Assembly: GCA_951640165.1 (NCBI GenBank)
Contig: OX621258.1
Location: forward strand, 3,185,501 to 3,249,500
From: Pseudoips prasinana
Taxonomy: Eukaryota; Arthropoda; Insecta; Lepidoptera; Nolidae
Direction: 5' to 3'
DNA: 64,000 bases
The position numbers and the translations under genes are program-made. Under the pieces are notes generated by a model, which saw only the letters and a program-made list of their open reading frames with translations, was not told where the DNA came from and made no database searches. Below, in pieces: positions 1-9,965 of this stretch. The first letter of the stretch is position 1; each line of letters begins with the position of its first letter.

Positions 1-293
1 ACTCACCTGAACACCCGTGTCCGGTGAGTATCTGGGTCAGTCTGTAGGGACGCAACTACACCGTCTTCCCACCCTGGCTCGAGGTGAGGCAGGTTGGCAC
101 CGACGGCATGCTGGCGCGCGTTTAGGCGTAATTATAGCTGCGCGCGCCACTGCACCAGTACCTGCCGGTGGTCATCCCGTCTATATGCATCAGGTGATCC
201 ATTTGATCGCTTGTCGCCTTCATATATAAAAAAAATGTAAGCCGTCACGGGACGCCTGGCAGATGTGAAACATCGACATTATTTTGTAAAAGT
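1..293. other. Unassigned sequence upstream of RTE copy 1
   Basis: A GC-richer stretch (1-180) followed by AT-rich DNA. I see no gene: the short reading frames have no recognisable protein. The last 12 bases (282-293) match 3470-3481 at 11 of 12 positions and read as the left target-site duplication of the RTE inserted next to it. Confidence 0.6.
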
Positions 294-312
294 CATCATC
301 ATCATCATCATA

Positions 313-2673
313 TCAGCCGAAAGACGTCCACTGCTGGACAAAGGCCTCCCTCAAAGATCTCCACAATTGCCGGTCTTGCGCTATCCGCATCCAGCGTTTT
401 CCAGCGACCCGCACAAGATCATCGGTCCATCTTGTAGGGGGCCTGCCCACGCTGCGTCTTCCGGTTCGTGGTCGCCACTCGAGAACCTTTCTGCCCCAGC
501 GGCCTTCGGCTCTACGAGCTATGTGCCCTGCCCACTGCCACTTCAGCTTGGCAGTTCTTAGGGCTATGTCGGTGACTTTGGTTCGCCTGCGGATCTCATC
601 ATTTCTGATTCGATCTCGCAGGGAAACTCCAAGCATAGCCCTTTCCATTGCTCTTTGGGTGACCTTGAGCCGCCTGATAAGGCCCATAGTTAGCGACCAC
701 GTCTCTGTTCCGTAAGTCATCACTGGCAACACACACTGGTCGAAGACTTTCGACTTGAGACACTGCGGTATTTGGGACGAGAAGATATTACGTAGCTTCC
801 CGAACGCTGCCCAGCCGAGTTGGATTCTACGATTGACCTCCTTCTCGAAGTTGGACCTACCTAGTTGGATGGTCTGTCCTAGGTAAATATAGTTCTCTAC
901 AACTTCGAGTGCAGAGTCTCCAACCTTAACTAGAGTGGGTGCAACATGGATGTTTGACATAATTTTCGTCTTATCCATGTTCATTTTCAGACCCACTTGT
1001 TGAGAGACTCTGCTGAGGCCATCGAGCATTGTACCGAGGTCGTCAAGGGTCTCAGCCATGACTACTATATCGTCGGCAAATCGAAGGTGGGTGATGTACT
1101 CCCCATTGACATTGATGCCAAAGCCTTTCCAGTCCAGAAGCTTGAAGAAATCTTCCAATGCAGCGGTGAACAGTTTCGGAGATATAACATCTCCCTGTCT
1201 CACACCTCGCTGCAAGTGGATAGGTTTCGAGTTCTGGTCCTGGAGTCGCACTGACATAGTGGCGTTTTCGTACAAACACTTTAACACCTCGATATAACGG
1301 TAGTCGATTTGGCACCTTTGGAGAGACCTCTGTACGGCCCAAGTTTCGATCGAATTGAAGGCTTTCTCATAGTCCACAAACGCTAAGCATAATGGCTGGT
1401 TATACTCTTCGGTCTTCTGTATAACCTGCCGCAGCGTATGTATGTGGTCTATGGTACTAAAGCCTTTACGGAAACCAGCTTGTTCGGGAGGCTGGAAGTC
1501 GTCAAACCTGCGTGCGAGACGATTCGTAATGACCCTCGAAAACAACTTGTAAACATGGCTCAGCAGTGTGATGGGTCTGTAATTCTTCAAGAGGGTTTTA
1601 TCGCCCTTTTTGAAGAAGAGCACCACCACACCCCTGTGCCATGCTTTTGGCGTTTGACCTTCTAGTATGACGGAGTTAAATAACTTCTGAAGGGCCCGTA
1701 GGATTGGTGTACCACCCGCCTTCAGAAGCTCTGCCGTAATTCCATCATCACCAGGCGCCTTGTTGTTCTTAAGCTGTTCGAGAGCCATTCTAATCTCGCA
1801 CAGGCTGACGTCCGGGATGTCGTCGGTGAAGTGTTGGGTTAGTCGTGCTCTGGGATCTGAGGCACAACTATCGACAGGTGACTGGGTTTTCGCATACAGC
1901 TGTCCATAGAACCTCTCGATCTCTCCCAGCAACTCAGGTTTAGACGTGACGATTCTGCCATCCTCAGTCTTCAGCTTCGTCAGTTGGCTCTGTCCAACAG
2001 ACAGTTCTCTTGCAAACACTTTAGAGCCTTTGTTCTGTTGTTCTATACAATTTGTATTAAATTGGCGCGTGTCGCGAGTCAAAGACTTTGAGATCTGTCT
2101 GTTGAGCTGCCGGTATCTGGTAGCATCATCAGAGGATGTCAGAACCATTTTCCGTCTTTCGTCCATAAGCTGCAGGGTATAGTCAGAGATCTTTTTGGTT
2201 CTGTTTGTACGGTGGGCCTTGAAGACATTAGACCCAGCCGTATGGACAGCTTCTACGAGCCTGTCATGATATGAGTCCACTTCCTCGCAATCTGCTAGGC
2301 ATTCAAAACGGTTTAGCAGTTCGAGCTGAAAGGGTTCAGGGTTTTGGATGTGGATGGGTAAAGGTCGGAGCGTAGACTTTATTAGTCGGGACCTCTGGAG
2401 CTTGACATTTAGGTTCAATGAGCCTCTCACCAGTCTGTGATCGCTCCCGGTTTTAACCGTATTGATCACTGAGACGTCATTGAACACCTGTCTACTCGTC
2501 GACAAGATAAAGTCTATCTCGTTTTTTGTTTTACCATCGGGGCTTACCCAGGTCCATTTGCGGTTTTCCGACTTCTTGAAAAAGGAGTTCATCATAAAGA
2601 GTCCCTCCTTCTCCATGAAGTCGGCCAACATTTGGCTCCGGGGATTCCGGTCTCCAGTTCCAAATTGCCCCAC
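313..2673 (-). pseudogene. RTE copy 1: endonuclease end plus reverse transcriptase
   Basis: Continuation of the RTE protein after the frameshift, 786 residues. It opens with the end of the endonuclease (VGQFGTGDRNPR, then SDHRLVRGSLN near residue 76). The reverse transcriptase follows, with KNNKAPGDDGI, NYRPITLLSHVYKL, QAGFRKGFST, FVDYEKAFNS (motif A), RGVRQGDVISP and FADDIVVM (catalytic FADD at residues 532-535). The C-terminal third (RRIQLGWAAFGKL, TYGTETWSLT, GRPPTRWTDDLVR) is typical of RTE. In motif A the usual AFDS reads AFNS; the first Asp, which is the catalytic one, is kept. The listed ATG is only the first Met after the frameshift, not a real start. Known family role: copies RNA into the nicked target in the nucleus. 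Confidence 0.92.
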
Positions 2674-2680
2674 TTTCAGC

Positions 2681-3373
2681 TCATTCCCGAATCGTTAAAG
2701 TTAGCTTCGCGTTAAAGTCCCCCATGACCACAGTGAAATAAGAGTTCGAGGTATGTATGGCTCTAGAAATATCCTCATACATGACCTCAACCTCATCGTC
2801 GGAGTGCGTCGAAGTCGGCGCGTAAACCTGTATGACCTTCAACGAATACCGCTTGGTAATTCTGAGTATAAGGTACGCAACCCTAGTCGACACACTCTCG
2901 ATTTTCACTATGTTGTGCACGAGGGACTTGTGGACTATGAACCCAACACCACCTTGGGACAGTTGGTCGCCTTCCCGGAAATAGAACAGATTCCCGGATT
3001 TCAGGATTATCGTGTCCTCCCCCTCTCTTCGGACTTCAGATAATCCTATTATGTCCCAATGTAACCTGCTCAATTCTTCCTCCAGTTCGATCATCTTCTC
3101 GTCGGTCCGCAGTGTGCGTGTGTTGTATGTTGCCAGGGCCAGAGGTCGTCGGTTTTGGTAACGCGGAATCTGCCGGGGATTCTTAGCACCCCCTGCCCTG
3201 CCGTAACCACGGCTGTTACCACGGCTGGGAATAGCAGGGCTGCCGGGGACTGGGGGCCGCGGTTTAATTGTGTCCTTCATTTGAGGGGATCTGCCATAAT
3301 CGCCACACTTGGCAAACGGGTTGGCGATCGCAGGAAGGTAGAAATTGGTACTCATGAGAACGCTGCTGCCCAT
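2681..3373 (-). pseudogene. RTE copy 1: N-terminal endonuclease half
   Basis: Codes for the first part of the RTE polyprotein, an apurinic-like endonuclease that nicks target DNA for target-primed reverse transcription. About 75 residues of Pro/Arg/Gly-rich leader precede the endonuclease core. Visible motifs in order are LATYNTRTL (catalytic Asn), GLSEVRREGED (catalytic Glu), IQVYAPTS and VVMGDFNAKL (catalytic Asp/Asn). Just after GDFNAKL the frame shifts and ends in TLTIRE-stop, whereas the second copy continues GKRIGDELKVGQFG. The rest of the domain, including SDHR, lies in the next frame (313-2673). I chose the start at the first ATG of the open frame. It is a broken gene. Confidence 0.9.
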
Positions 3374-3481
3374 TCTCTGGAATATATTCCCTCGGGACGA
3401 CTTCTACGTCCCCCCACGGGATGAGAGGGGGTGGTGATATTCTCTAGGCCGTCACCACACAGCCTTTACTTTTGTTAAAGT

Positions 3482-4011
3482 AATATGCAGAAAAGAACAT
3501 ATTGTGATAGGAACTAAATATGTCATAATGATTAAATAAAAAGTCGATTGCGCATGGTGACGCGTCGCCACACCGTACACACTACTATCGTATTGCGTGA
3601 CGACGCGTCGCCACGGCATTCGTCGCCACGCCAGAAATCTGTTTTACGTGCGGCTATAGATGTTTCACATCAAAAAGAAAAAATATTATCCTCAGAAAAC
3701 TTAATTCCAAAAAATTATCGATACTATCACTAAGTAAGTTTATATTTGTGATACGTGCCCTTCTTGAAATGGTACTATTAGTTGCGTAGGCGAGCACCCA
3801 CGTCGACTTCATAATAACCGAGATTTTGTATTACTGAAAACATTAGAGAACAATAGCTGTAACTCGTAATGGAATAATTAAATTCAAATCATGTACTATA
3901 TTAAAATATTCTAGTAATAAAAGTTTCTAGAATAGAAATTTTATTAAGAGAAAATAGTAGCGTTCGAACTAACAGCCACCATTAAGCTGTAACTTAAACT
4001 ATAATAATATC
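3482..4011. other. Unassigned AT-rich gap with short GC-rich motif repeats
   Basis: No gene seen. At 3558-3640 the word GACGCGTCGCCAC occurs twice and a related CGTCGCCACG once more, which hints at a decayed tandem repeat. The remainder is AT-rich without recognisable coding. Confidence 0.4.
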
Positions 4012-4236
4012 ATGGGACATTATTCACACGCGGCCATCTGATCCCACACTAAGCATAGCTTGTACTATATCCTACATATACTACTTTTCTTTTGTAAATA
4101 CATACTTATATAGATAGACCCCCAAAGACAGGACAAACATACATTCATGCACACAAATATCTGTCCTGAGTGGGAATCGAACCCACGACCAGCGTGAAAG
4201 GCAAGCATCTGCCAACCACACCGACTGGCCCGTTAA
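4012..4236 (-). mobile_element. SINE-B, nearly complete
   Basis: tRNA-headed SINE on the minus strand. The head (about 4160-4236) carries a Pol III B box reading GGTTCGATTCC on the minus strand and an A-box region close to GGTTGGCAGATGC. The body gives TGTCCTGTCTTTGGGGG and the 3' region contains the GTTTCC/ATCAGATGGCC words shared by all SINE-B copies. No tRNA function is expected. Confidence 0.85.
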
Positions 4237-4747
4237 TATTTCTGACATGGAGTTGTGGTTCCAAACGACTTCACATTTGGCCCAGTGGAAGTATTAAACT
4301 TATTAAAACAGACAGGACACATAATTGTGTTATTTAAGTAAAACTTCTGTACGTTCTTGATTTGGGGAGAAAGCTAATGAATGCGTGAGGAGAGCGTTAC
4401 CAAAAGTGTGATCGGACGAGGCGAACGAAAGTTAAGAGGAACATATGAAGAGGACGAGTTATGAATTCGTATATTATTTATTTATGTATTTAAAAACTAA
4501 AACTAAAAATGTACAGAGGCGGACTTAATGCTAAAGTATTCTGCCAGTCAACCTTTAGGTGATACAGATGAGGTATGGTAGGTGCACTATACATTTGGAT
4601 AGAGGACAAAGCAAGTTTAGTAGACATACAAAACAAATAACTCAATAAAAAAGAAAGAATAAAAGCTAAAAGTATTTCCATATTAATACTAAACATGAAT
4701 AAATACATACTACAATATAAACATATAATATATGAGTATACATACAA
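4237..4747. other. Repeat-derived gap, possible LINE 3' end
   Basis: 4500-4690 holds an AT-rich stretch around AATGTACAGAGGCGGACTTA that resembles a common lepidopteran LINE 3'-region repeat, here on the minus strand. This recognition is from memory and is not proven by a second copy in the window. No coding signal is convincing. Confidence 0.3.
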
Positions 4748-5012
4748 TATATAATAATAATAATAAAATCTGGGGACAATGTCACACAGATCATCCTAGC
4801 CCCAAACTAAGCAAAGCTTGTACTATGGGTACCAGGCGAGGATATACATACTTATATAGATAGATAAATACTTAAATACATAGAAAACATCCATGACTCA
4901 GAAACAAATATTTGTGCTCATCACACAAATATTTGCACTTACCGGGATTCGGACCCAGGACCACCAGCTTCGTAGGCAGGAGCACTACCAACTAGACTAC
5001 GATGACCGTCAA
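4748..5012 (-). mobile_element. SINE-A, complete
   Basis: tRNA-headed SINE on the minus strand. The head at about 4940-5012 has an A box (TAGTCTAGTTGG) and a B box that reads GGTCCGAATCC, one change from consensus. The body carries the family words for CATGGATGTTTTCTATG and GGGGCTAGGATGATCTGTG. The 3' end is an AAT/ATT repeat (4748-4765). The complete plus-strand sibling is at 37871-38120. Confidence 0.9.
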
Positions 5013-5164
5013 AATATATAATAAATAAAATATAAATATAATATCAATATACGTATAAACATTATTGTGAAGATGATTCGACCTTTATATTACTGAGAAA
5101 ATACTTACGGATTTTTTAAACGTGAGTCTAGTGAGAGGTACGAGGACACAATTATTATATATTA

Positions 5165-5485
5165 CTAGCTGCGCCCTGCGGTTTAACCCGCGTTAAATTT
5201 TGTAAATTATCACAGCTCCTCCCCCATAGGTGATAGCGTGATAATATGTAGCCTACATGTTGACCCGACCTTTTAGTAATATTCATGCAAAATTTGAAGG
5301 AAATCCATGCAGTACTTTTTGAGTTTAGCCCGGACATACATACAGACAAACAGACACACAGACAAAAATTCTAAAAACTATATTTTTGGCATTGATATCG
5401 ATTGTAGATCACGCCCCAAGTATCCTTTTTAAAAAATATTCAATGTACAGTTTTGACTTTCCTACGATTTTGTTATATGTATAGA
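5165..5485 (-). mobile_element. Hel-1 non-autonomous Helitron
   Basis: About 320 bp. Read on the minus strand it starts TCTATACATATAACA and ends CTAG, with a small GC-rich hairpin (CGCGG/CCGCG type, one arm decayed to CTGCGG) about 10 bases before the end. The flanking bases are A on one side and T on the other. TC start, CTRR end, subterminal hairpin and A-T insertion are the hallmarks of Helitrons. It encodes no Rep/helicase, so it would need an enzyme in trans. Confidence 0.88.
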
Positions 5486-5739
5486 TTATTATATATTATA
5501 TTGTAATTTAATAGTATTGTATTGTATTAAAATTTGTATTAGTGTATTATTATAACTGGTCCTTGTTAGCCTTTAATTCAATAAATATATATTAAAAATA
5601 TATACATATGTGATAATACCGACTAATTCAGTCATTTTTCGTATCAGAATTTGACTATGTTTATGTAGTGTATTGTGAGCTTGACAAGGTACAATGCTAT
5701 GTTAATACCCAAGTGCTGAATAAATTTCTTCATTTCGTT
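5486..5739. other. AT-rich gap
   Basis: Very AT-rich sequence with TATA runs. I see no gene, RNA gene or recognisable element. Confidence 0.5.
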
Positions 5740-5796
5740 TTTTCATTTGGGGGAGGCCTATGTCTAGCCATGGACGATATCAGGCTCATGATGATG
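5740..5796 (+). mobile_element. RTE 3' tail, plus strand
   Basis: A decayed last 55 bases of an RTE element: GGGGGAGGCCTATGTCTAG, a GGACGATATCAGGCT stretch and then an ATG repeat. Its microsatellite end meets the tail of the next RTE copy, which points the opposite way. Confidence 0.75.
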
Positions 5797-6137
5797 ATGA
5801 TGATCATCATTATCATCATATTAGCTGAAAGACGACCACTGCTGGGCAAAGGCCTCCCCCAAAGATCTCCACAATTCTGGTCTTGCGCTATGCGCATCCA
5901 GCAGTTTCCAGCGACCTGCACAAGATCATCGGTCCATCTTGTAGGGGCCCACGCTGCGACTTCCGGTTCGTGGTCGCCATTCGAGAACCTTTCTGCCCCA
6001 ACGGCCGTCGGTTCTACGAGCTATGTGCCGCCCACTGCCACTTCAGTTTTGCAATTCTTGAGGCTATGTCGGTGACTTTGGTTCGCCTGCGGAGTTTGAC
6101 ATTTCTGATTCGATCCCGCAAGAAAACTCCGAGCATG
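5797..6137 (-). mobile_element. RTE, 5'-truncated copy
   Basis: Minus-strand RTE remnant of about 340 bp covering the last ~80 codons (the GRPPTRWTDDL region) and the short 3' end. It has several small deletions compared with copy 1. The left end lies in an imperfect ATC/ATG microsatellite shared with the preceding plus-strand tail. Confidence 0.85.
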
Positions 6138-6560
6138 GTGATAATGATAAGTAAAATTTCTGATTCCGCAACAAAGTCATACTTGTATGACTAGACTTAT
6201 ATACATATATTCCTATACCGAGTCAAGTAATAAGGTAACACCTGGTGCAACGAGGATGTCGACTTATTCAATATAATGCAGTTGCCACTATTATGAGCAA
6301 ACGTTCTATCATTGAAGACATCCCGGTTGCATAGCGCACCATCTAATAAACATCTTAGAAATAAACACTAGCTCTTAGTCTTCGTTGCTATGGTAACAGT
6401 TCAACATAAATACTAAGGGTGTAAAGGAAGAACTTAGAAGGCGCGATTTAGATTGGAGGGTGAAGAGATGTTTTGGCCGATTTTTACTAAGAAAGGCGCT
6501 AAGGTGCTTACCGGGTCCGCCTTAGGCTAGTTTTAGTTAAATAAATAGTATATAAATAAT
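6138..6560. other. Unassigned gap
   Basis: No gene or recognisable element. The reading frames are short and no repeat shared with other parts of the window was noticed. Confidence 0.4.
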
Positions 6561-6667
6561 TATCTTGGGACAACTAACACACAGCCATCTGATCCCAACG
6601 CAGGCAGAGCCTAATACTATGGCAACCAGACAACTGATGAACATACTTATATATTTCTTAATACATA

Positions 6668-6862
6668 CTACATGACTGCACGTGTAGCGCAGCGGCTAAG
6701 ACAGTCGCTTCGCCGCTTCGAATCCCGCGCTGGACCACTATTTATGTGACCCATAAATAGTTGTTCTGAGTATGGATATAATTTGTGTCCGTCTATTATA
6801 TGTTTGTAAAGTACCCCGCGACACAGGGATTAGATTCCCTAGTGCGGGCGTTGTCTTAAAAA
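6668..6862 (+). mobile_element. SINE-D inserted in SINE-C
   Basis: tRNA-like head GTGTAGCGCAGCGGCTAAG (A-box region), followed by a shortened B-box region (CTTCGAATCCCGCG). The body has the family words CTATTTATGTGACCCATAAA and GTCCGTCTATTATATG. It is flanked by the perfect 8-bp duplication AATACATA. Confidence 0.85.
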
Positions 6863-6870
6863 AATACATA

Positions 6871-7038
6871 TCTACTATATAAAAATAAGTCGGGTTTTCA
6901 TTCCTGACGCTATAACTCCAGAACGCACGAACCAATTTCCACGGTTTTGCATTCGTTGGAAAGGTCTCGGCCACCGTGAGGTTTACAGCAAAGAAAATTA
7001 TAAAATTTAAGGCGAGTAACACCGCGGGGCACAGCTAG
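6871..7038 (+). mobile_element. Hel-2 non-autonomous Helitron
   Basis: 168 bp, from TCTACTATATAAAAATAAGT to ...GGGGCACAGCTAG followed by T. The subterminal hairpin is partly decayed (GGCGAG...CCGCGG). It is a member of the same family as the tandem array at 48055-48821 and the copy at 31762-31929. Confidence 0.88.
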
Positions 7039-7090
7039 TTATAGATAAATGACACATAACAAATAATCGTGCTCATCACACAAAGTGGTT

Positions 7091-7318
7091 TCTTTCCATA
7101 CTATTCTAAAGTGGCCCGAAAAAAAAAATTTCTTACTTGCAACAGAAATATTGTCTCTTCTCTCCTCACAGCCTAGGATGCTTTCTCTGCTTCACCGGAC
7201 CAAAAAGACGAGAGAGTCCACAAACAATTTGGCGAATAAGACTACACTTAACCGTGCCAGGGGGGACATATTTTAGGCTTCGAAACTTGAGAACGTGGAG
7301 AAGCAAGAAAGAAATTAG
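7091..7318. other. Unassigned gap
   Basis: No gene seen. The phrase TGCTTCACCGG at 7187 is echoed at about 23600 (TGCTTCACCGGCCC), which suggests an old repeat that I could not define. Confidence 0.35.
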
Positions 7319-7483
7319 TCGGGCCTGTTGGCGTGGTTGGCAAATGCTTGTTTTTCTCGCCGCAGGTCGTGGGTTCGATTCCCACCCAGGACATATATTT
7401 TTGTGCATGAACATGTCTGTTTGTCCTGAGTTTGGGTGTAATATCTATATAAGTATGTATTTACAAAATAATCAGTAATCATT
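7319..7483 (+). mobile_element. SINE-B, 5' part (interrupted by LINE-J)
   Basis: The SINE-B head has GGTTGGCAAATGCTT and the B box GGTTCGATTCC, then the body up to GTATTTACAAAA. It stops where LINE-J begins. The missing 3' part is found in the same orientation at 14425-14525, beyond the other end of LINE-J, so LINE-J inserted into this SINE. Confidence 0.85.
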
Positions 7484-7658
7484 TATTTGTTTTGATAAAC
7501 ATAGGTATACAATACATTGGTGTTAATATAAAATATAATTCCGCTATGTTTTGCCGAATATATAACTGGCGTACAAAACTGAATTGGTCGACATAAAATC
7601 TTTATAATAATTTTAATTACACATTACATTTTATTACACATTACACATGTCAAGGAAA

Positions 7659-8169
7659 CTAATAAGTGGAACCTATATAACTTTGCTTATCATCTATGAA
7701 GTCTGTGATTGAGTAGTAACATCTCTGCACTAACAACTCAAACAAACATTTTTTAAATGAGTCAATGCATTCCTGATTTCGGATGGGTGGCGGTATTTTA
7801 TTGAAAATTTTTGACGTCATACCAAGGACACTTTTTGCGTATAAGGCTGTATTGTGGGGTGTAGCACGAATGGTATTTGGATGACGTCTAGAGCCAAGAG
7901 TGTCAAATAGATGAATGTTACTCTTGACAAATACGCATATCTCAAAAATGTAAATGGATGGTAGAGTGAGTAATTTTAATTCCTTAAAGAAAGGCTCACA
8001 ACTGTCAGTCGATTTCAGTTTTAGAAATAAACGTAAACATTTCTTTTGGGCTTTAAAAGCAACGTCCCTGTCTGTTGAGTTGCCCCAGTATATTATGCCG
8101 TATCTAATGTTTGAGGCTACGTATGCATTATACGCAACCAACACAGTATACCGGTTTACTGCTTTGGAT
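7659..8169 (-). pseudogene. LINE-J: C-terminal region after reverse transcriptase
   Basis: About 165 residues that form the C-terminal part of many Jockey/CR1-like LINE proteins: LSKAVNRYTVLVAYNAYVAS, then ASNIRYGIIYWGNSTD, QKKCLRLFLKLKSTDSC, FNKIPPPIRNQECIDSFKKC and a final FIDDKQSYIGSTY. The frame is separated from the reverse transcriptase by the fold-back palindrome at 8170-8218, which introduced a stop. Its role in the family is not well defined. Related C-terminal fragments occur at 28134-28600 and 41930-42572. Confidence 0.8.
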
Positions 8170-8218
8170 AATTAAACCAATTCTCATACGCTCTATGCGT
8201 ATGAGAATTGGTTTAATT
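8170..8218. repeat. Perfect fold-back palindrome inside LINE-J
   Basis: A 22-bp inverted repeat (8170-8191 and 8197-8218) with a 5-bp spacer, no mismatch. The left arm on the minus strand codes for LNQFSY of the reverse transcriptase and the other arm is its reverse complement. The duplication creates the TAG that ends the frame at 8193-8195. It reads as a templated inverted duplication that inactivated the element. Confidence 0.9.
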
Positions 8219-9659
8219 TTTTACATAGAGATTCGATTTGGTACTTCCATGTTAAATGGCTGTCAATTTGAAGCCCAAGGAATCTTGCGTTATTCGTCTC
8301 ATTGATCGCATTGTTGTCATACTGTATGGTCAATTTAGGTATATTTGTTTTTTGATTAAATGTCATTATTTTTGTTTTGTCAAGGTTTACTTTTAGATTA
8401 TTAGTTAATAGCCATTCAATTATATTTTGGAGGTCAGTGTTAATATTATTTTGGAGAGAATTAATGTCATTGCTGGAAAATAATATGGTACTGTCATCAG
8501 CGAAAAGAATAATTTTATTGTTGCAGACTTTGGGCATGTCATTAATGTACATATTGAACAATAAGGGACCGAGTATGCTTCCTTGGGGAACACCATAGGT
8601 AGTCATTGCAGGACTTGAAAGGTATGTGGTGTCAGTTTTAGTAACTGTGTTAATTCTATTGATAGAAGTGACTTGGGTACGGTTGTCTAAATACGATTTC
8701 AGCAGTTGTAGTGAATTGCCCCTTACTCCATATCGCTCTAGTTTATTTATGAGAATTATATGATCTACATGATCAAACGCTTTAGACATATCCATAAAGA
8801 GGGCCACGACTGGGGTTTTTGTGTCAACATTAGTTACAACTTTGTTCATGAACTCGTAGATAGCCAAGTTTATTGATCTGCGCTTTCGGAATCCATATTG
8901 TTCTTTAGCTATAAGGTTGTATTTTTCAAAGTAGGTATACAGATTATCGTAAATTACCTTTTCAAATATTTTTGAGAATATCGGGATCAGAGATATTGGC
9001 CTGTAATTCCCTATTTCCTTTTTGTCACCTTTTTTATGGATACGTTTAATGATAGACACTTTTAGTTTATCAGGAAAATAACCATGCTCAATACAAAGAT
9101 TAATAACATGACTCATAATTGGCGCAATATAAATCGATACTTTTTTAACTACATTAGTAACAATTCCATCATATCCGTGGCAATTAGTGTTGTTTAAAGA
9201 ATTAATTATATTAAAAATGTCAAGGGGAGTTGTGGGTGCCATAAATAATGAATTTGTGCTAATGTCAATGTTTGAATATGTTATTGTTTTATGATTGGTC
9301 GGTTTCACAATGTGTGAAAAATAATTGTTGAAAGCATCAGCAATTGATTTGGGGTTATTAATATAAGTGTCATTAATTTTAATACGTGTGCTTACATTAT
9401 CTTTGGGAAAAATATTTTTATTTTTATTTATAATTTTCCAAGATGCTTTTGATTTGTTTTTGGATTTGTTAATAAAATACTCATTTTTGGTCTTCTTAGT
9501 CAGTAATATGATTTTTTTTAATCGATCGGAGTGTTGTTTTAGCGTTTGTTTATTATTGGTATTTGGGGCACGCCTATATTGCCATAGTAGTTCTCTTTTT
9601 CGTTTACAACTTAACCTGATACCTTTAGAGATCCATGTCGGTCGTTTTCGTAGCGACAT
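8193..9659 (-). pseudogene. LINE-J: reverse transcriptase
   Basis: 488 residues. The N-terminal linker (TWISKGIRLSCKRKRELLW) is followed by the reverse transcriptase blocks GYDGI, GNYRPISLIPIFSKIFEKVI, EQYGFRKRRSINLAI, FMDMSKAFDHVDH (motif A), TYGVPQGSILGPLLFNMYIN, ILFADDSTILF (FADD at residues 386-389) and KVNLDKTKIMTF, ending FLGLQIDSHLTWKYQI. The catalytic Asp residues are intact. The frame ends early at the fold-back palindrome. Upstream it is out of frame with the endonuclease end at 9611-9943. The known family role is target-primed reverse transcription. Confidence 0.92.
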
Positions 9660-9943
9660 TTTTCGTTTTTGAATAGGAAAGCATAGATCGTAGAAAAGTT
9701 TGAATATGTCATAAAACAGTTAAATGCTTGTTTAGCGTTACTACATTCTAACACTTCACTAAAGCTGAGACTCTTAAGACATTCAATAAACTTTGCCATG
9801 TTATCAGTAGAATAGTCACGCTTCAAAATAAACCAATATTTAATGGAGCAAGTTTTTTTAATTGGACACTTTATTATTTGTGCAGTGTGATCAGATAATG
9901 CCAGATCAAGGACCTCACATTTACTACCTTTAATATTGTGCAT
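9611..9943 (-). pseudogene. LINE-J: end of endonuclease and linker
   Basis: 110 residues with the endonuclease SDH motif (LALSDHTAQIIKC, catalytic His) and a linker containing KYWFILKRDYST. It overlaps the reverse transcriptase frame by about 50 bases in another frame, a frameshift. The upstream endonuclease continues on the far side of LINE-Z at 13802-14152. Confidence 0.8.
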
Positions 9944-9965
9944 TATATTATCTATACATTTTGCC

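Larger units (their letters stand above)
294..3469 (-). mobile_element. RTE-clade LINE, copy 1, full length
   Basis: A complete RTE non-LTR retrotransposon on the minus strand. The 3' end at 294-312 is a short CAT/ATG microsatellite with almost no 3' UTR, which is typical of RTE elements. The 5' UTR (about 3374-3469) begins with a TGTGGTGACGGC-type sequence and contains a CATCCCGTGGGG-type box that recurs as solo fragments elsewhere in the window. It is flanked by a near-perfect 12-bp duplication (282-293 and 3470-3481). One base gained near 2696-2702, compared with the copy at 48910-51720, splits the single ORF in two. Outside that point it is almost intact, so the insertion is fairly young but the protein is broken. 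Confidence 0.9.
6561..7090 (-). mobile_element. SINE-C split by SINE-D and a Helitron
   Basis: The 3' part of a SINE-C lies at 6561-6667 (CTTGGGACAAC, ATCTGATCCCAA, ATACTTATATATTTC) and its middle resumes at 7039-7090 (ATAGATAAATGACAC, ATCGTGCTCATCACACAAA). Between them sit SINE-D (6668-6862, with the 8-bp duplication AATACATA at 6660-6667 and 6863-6870) and Hel-2 (6871-7038). The SINE-C head is missing. Confidence 0.8.

Noticed and set aside
17..229. Short plus-strand frame at the window start
   Set aside because: No recognisable protein, no supporting context, and a typical chance length for GC-rich sequence.
313..3373. Host gene (often labelled craniofacial development protein 2-like)
   Set aside because: The domains are LINE endonuclease and reverse transcriptase, with target duplications and several copies in the window.
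4748..4765. Microsatellite as a separate feature
   Set aside because: The AAT run is the normal 3' end of SINE-A; similar runs at 31930-32100 and 62430 belong to SINE ends.
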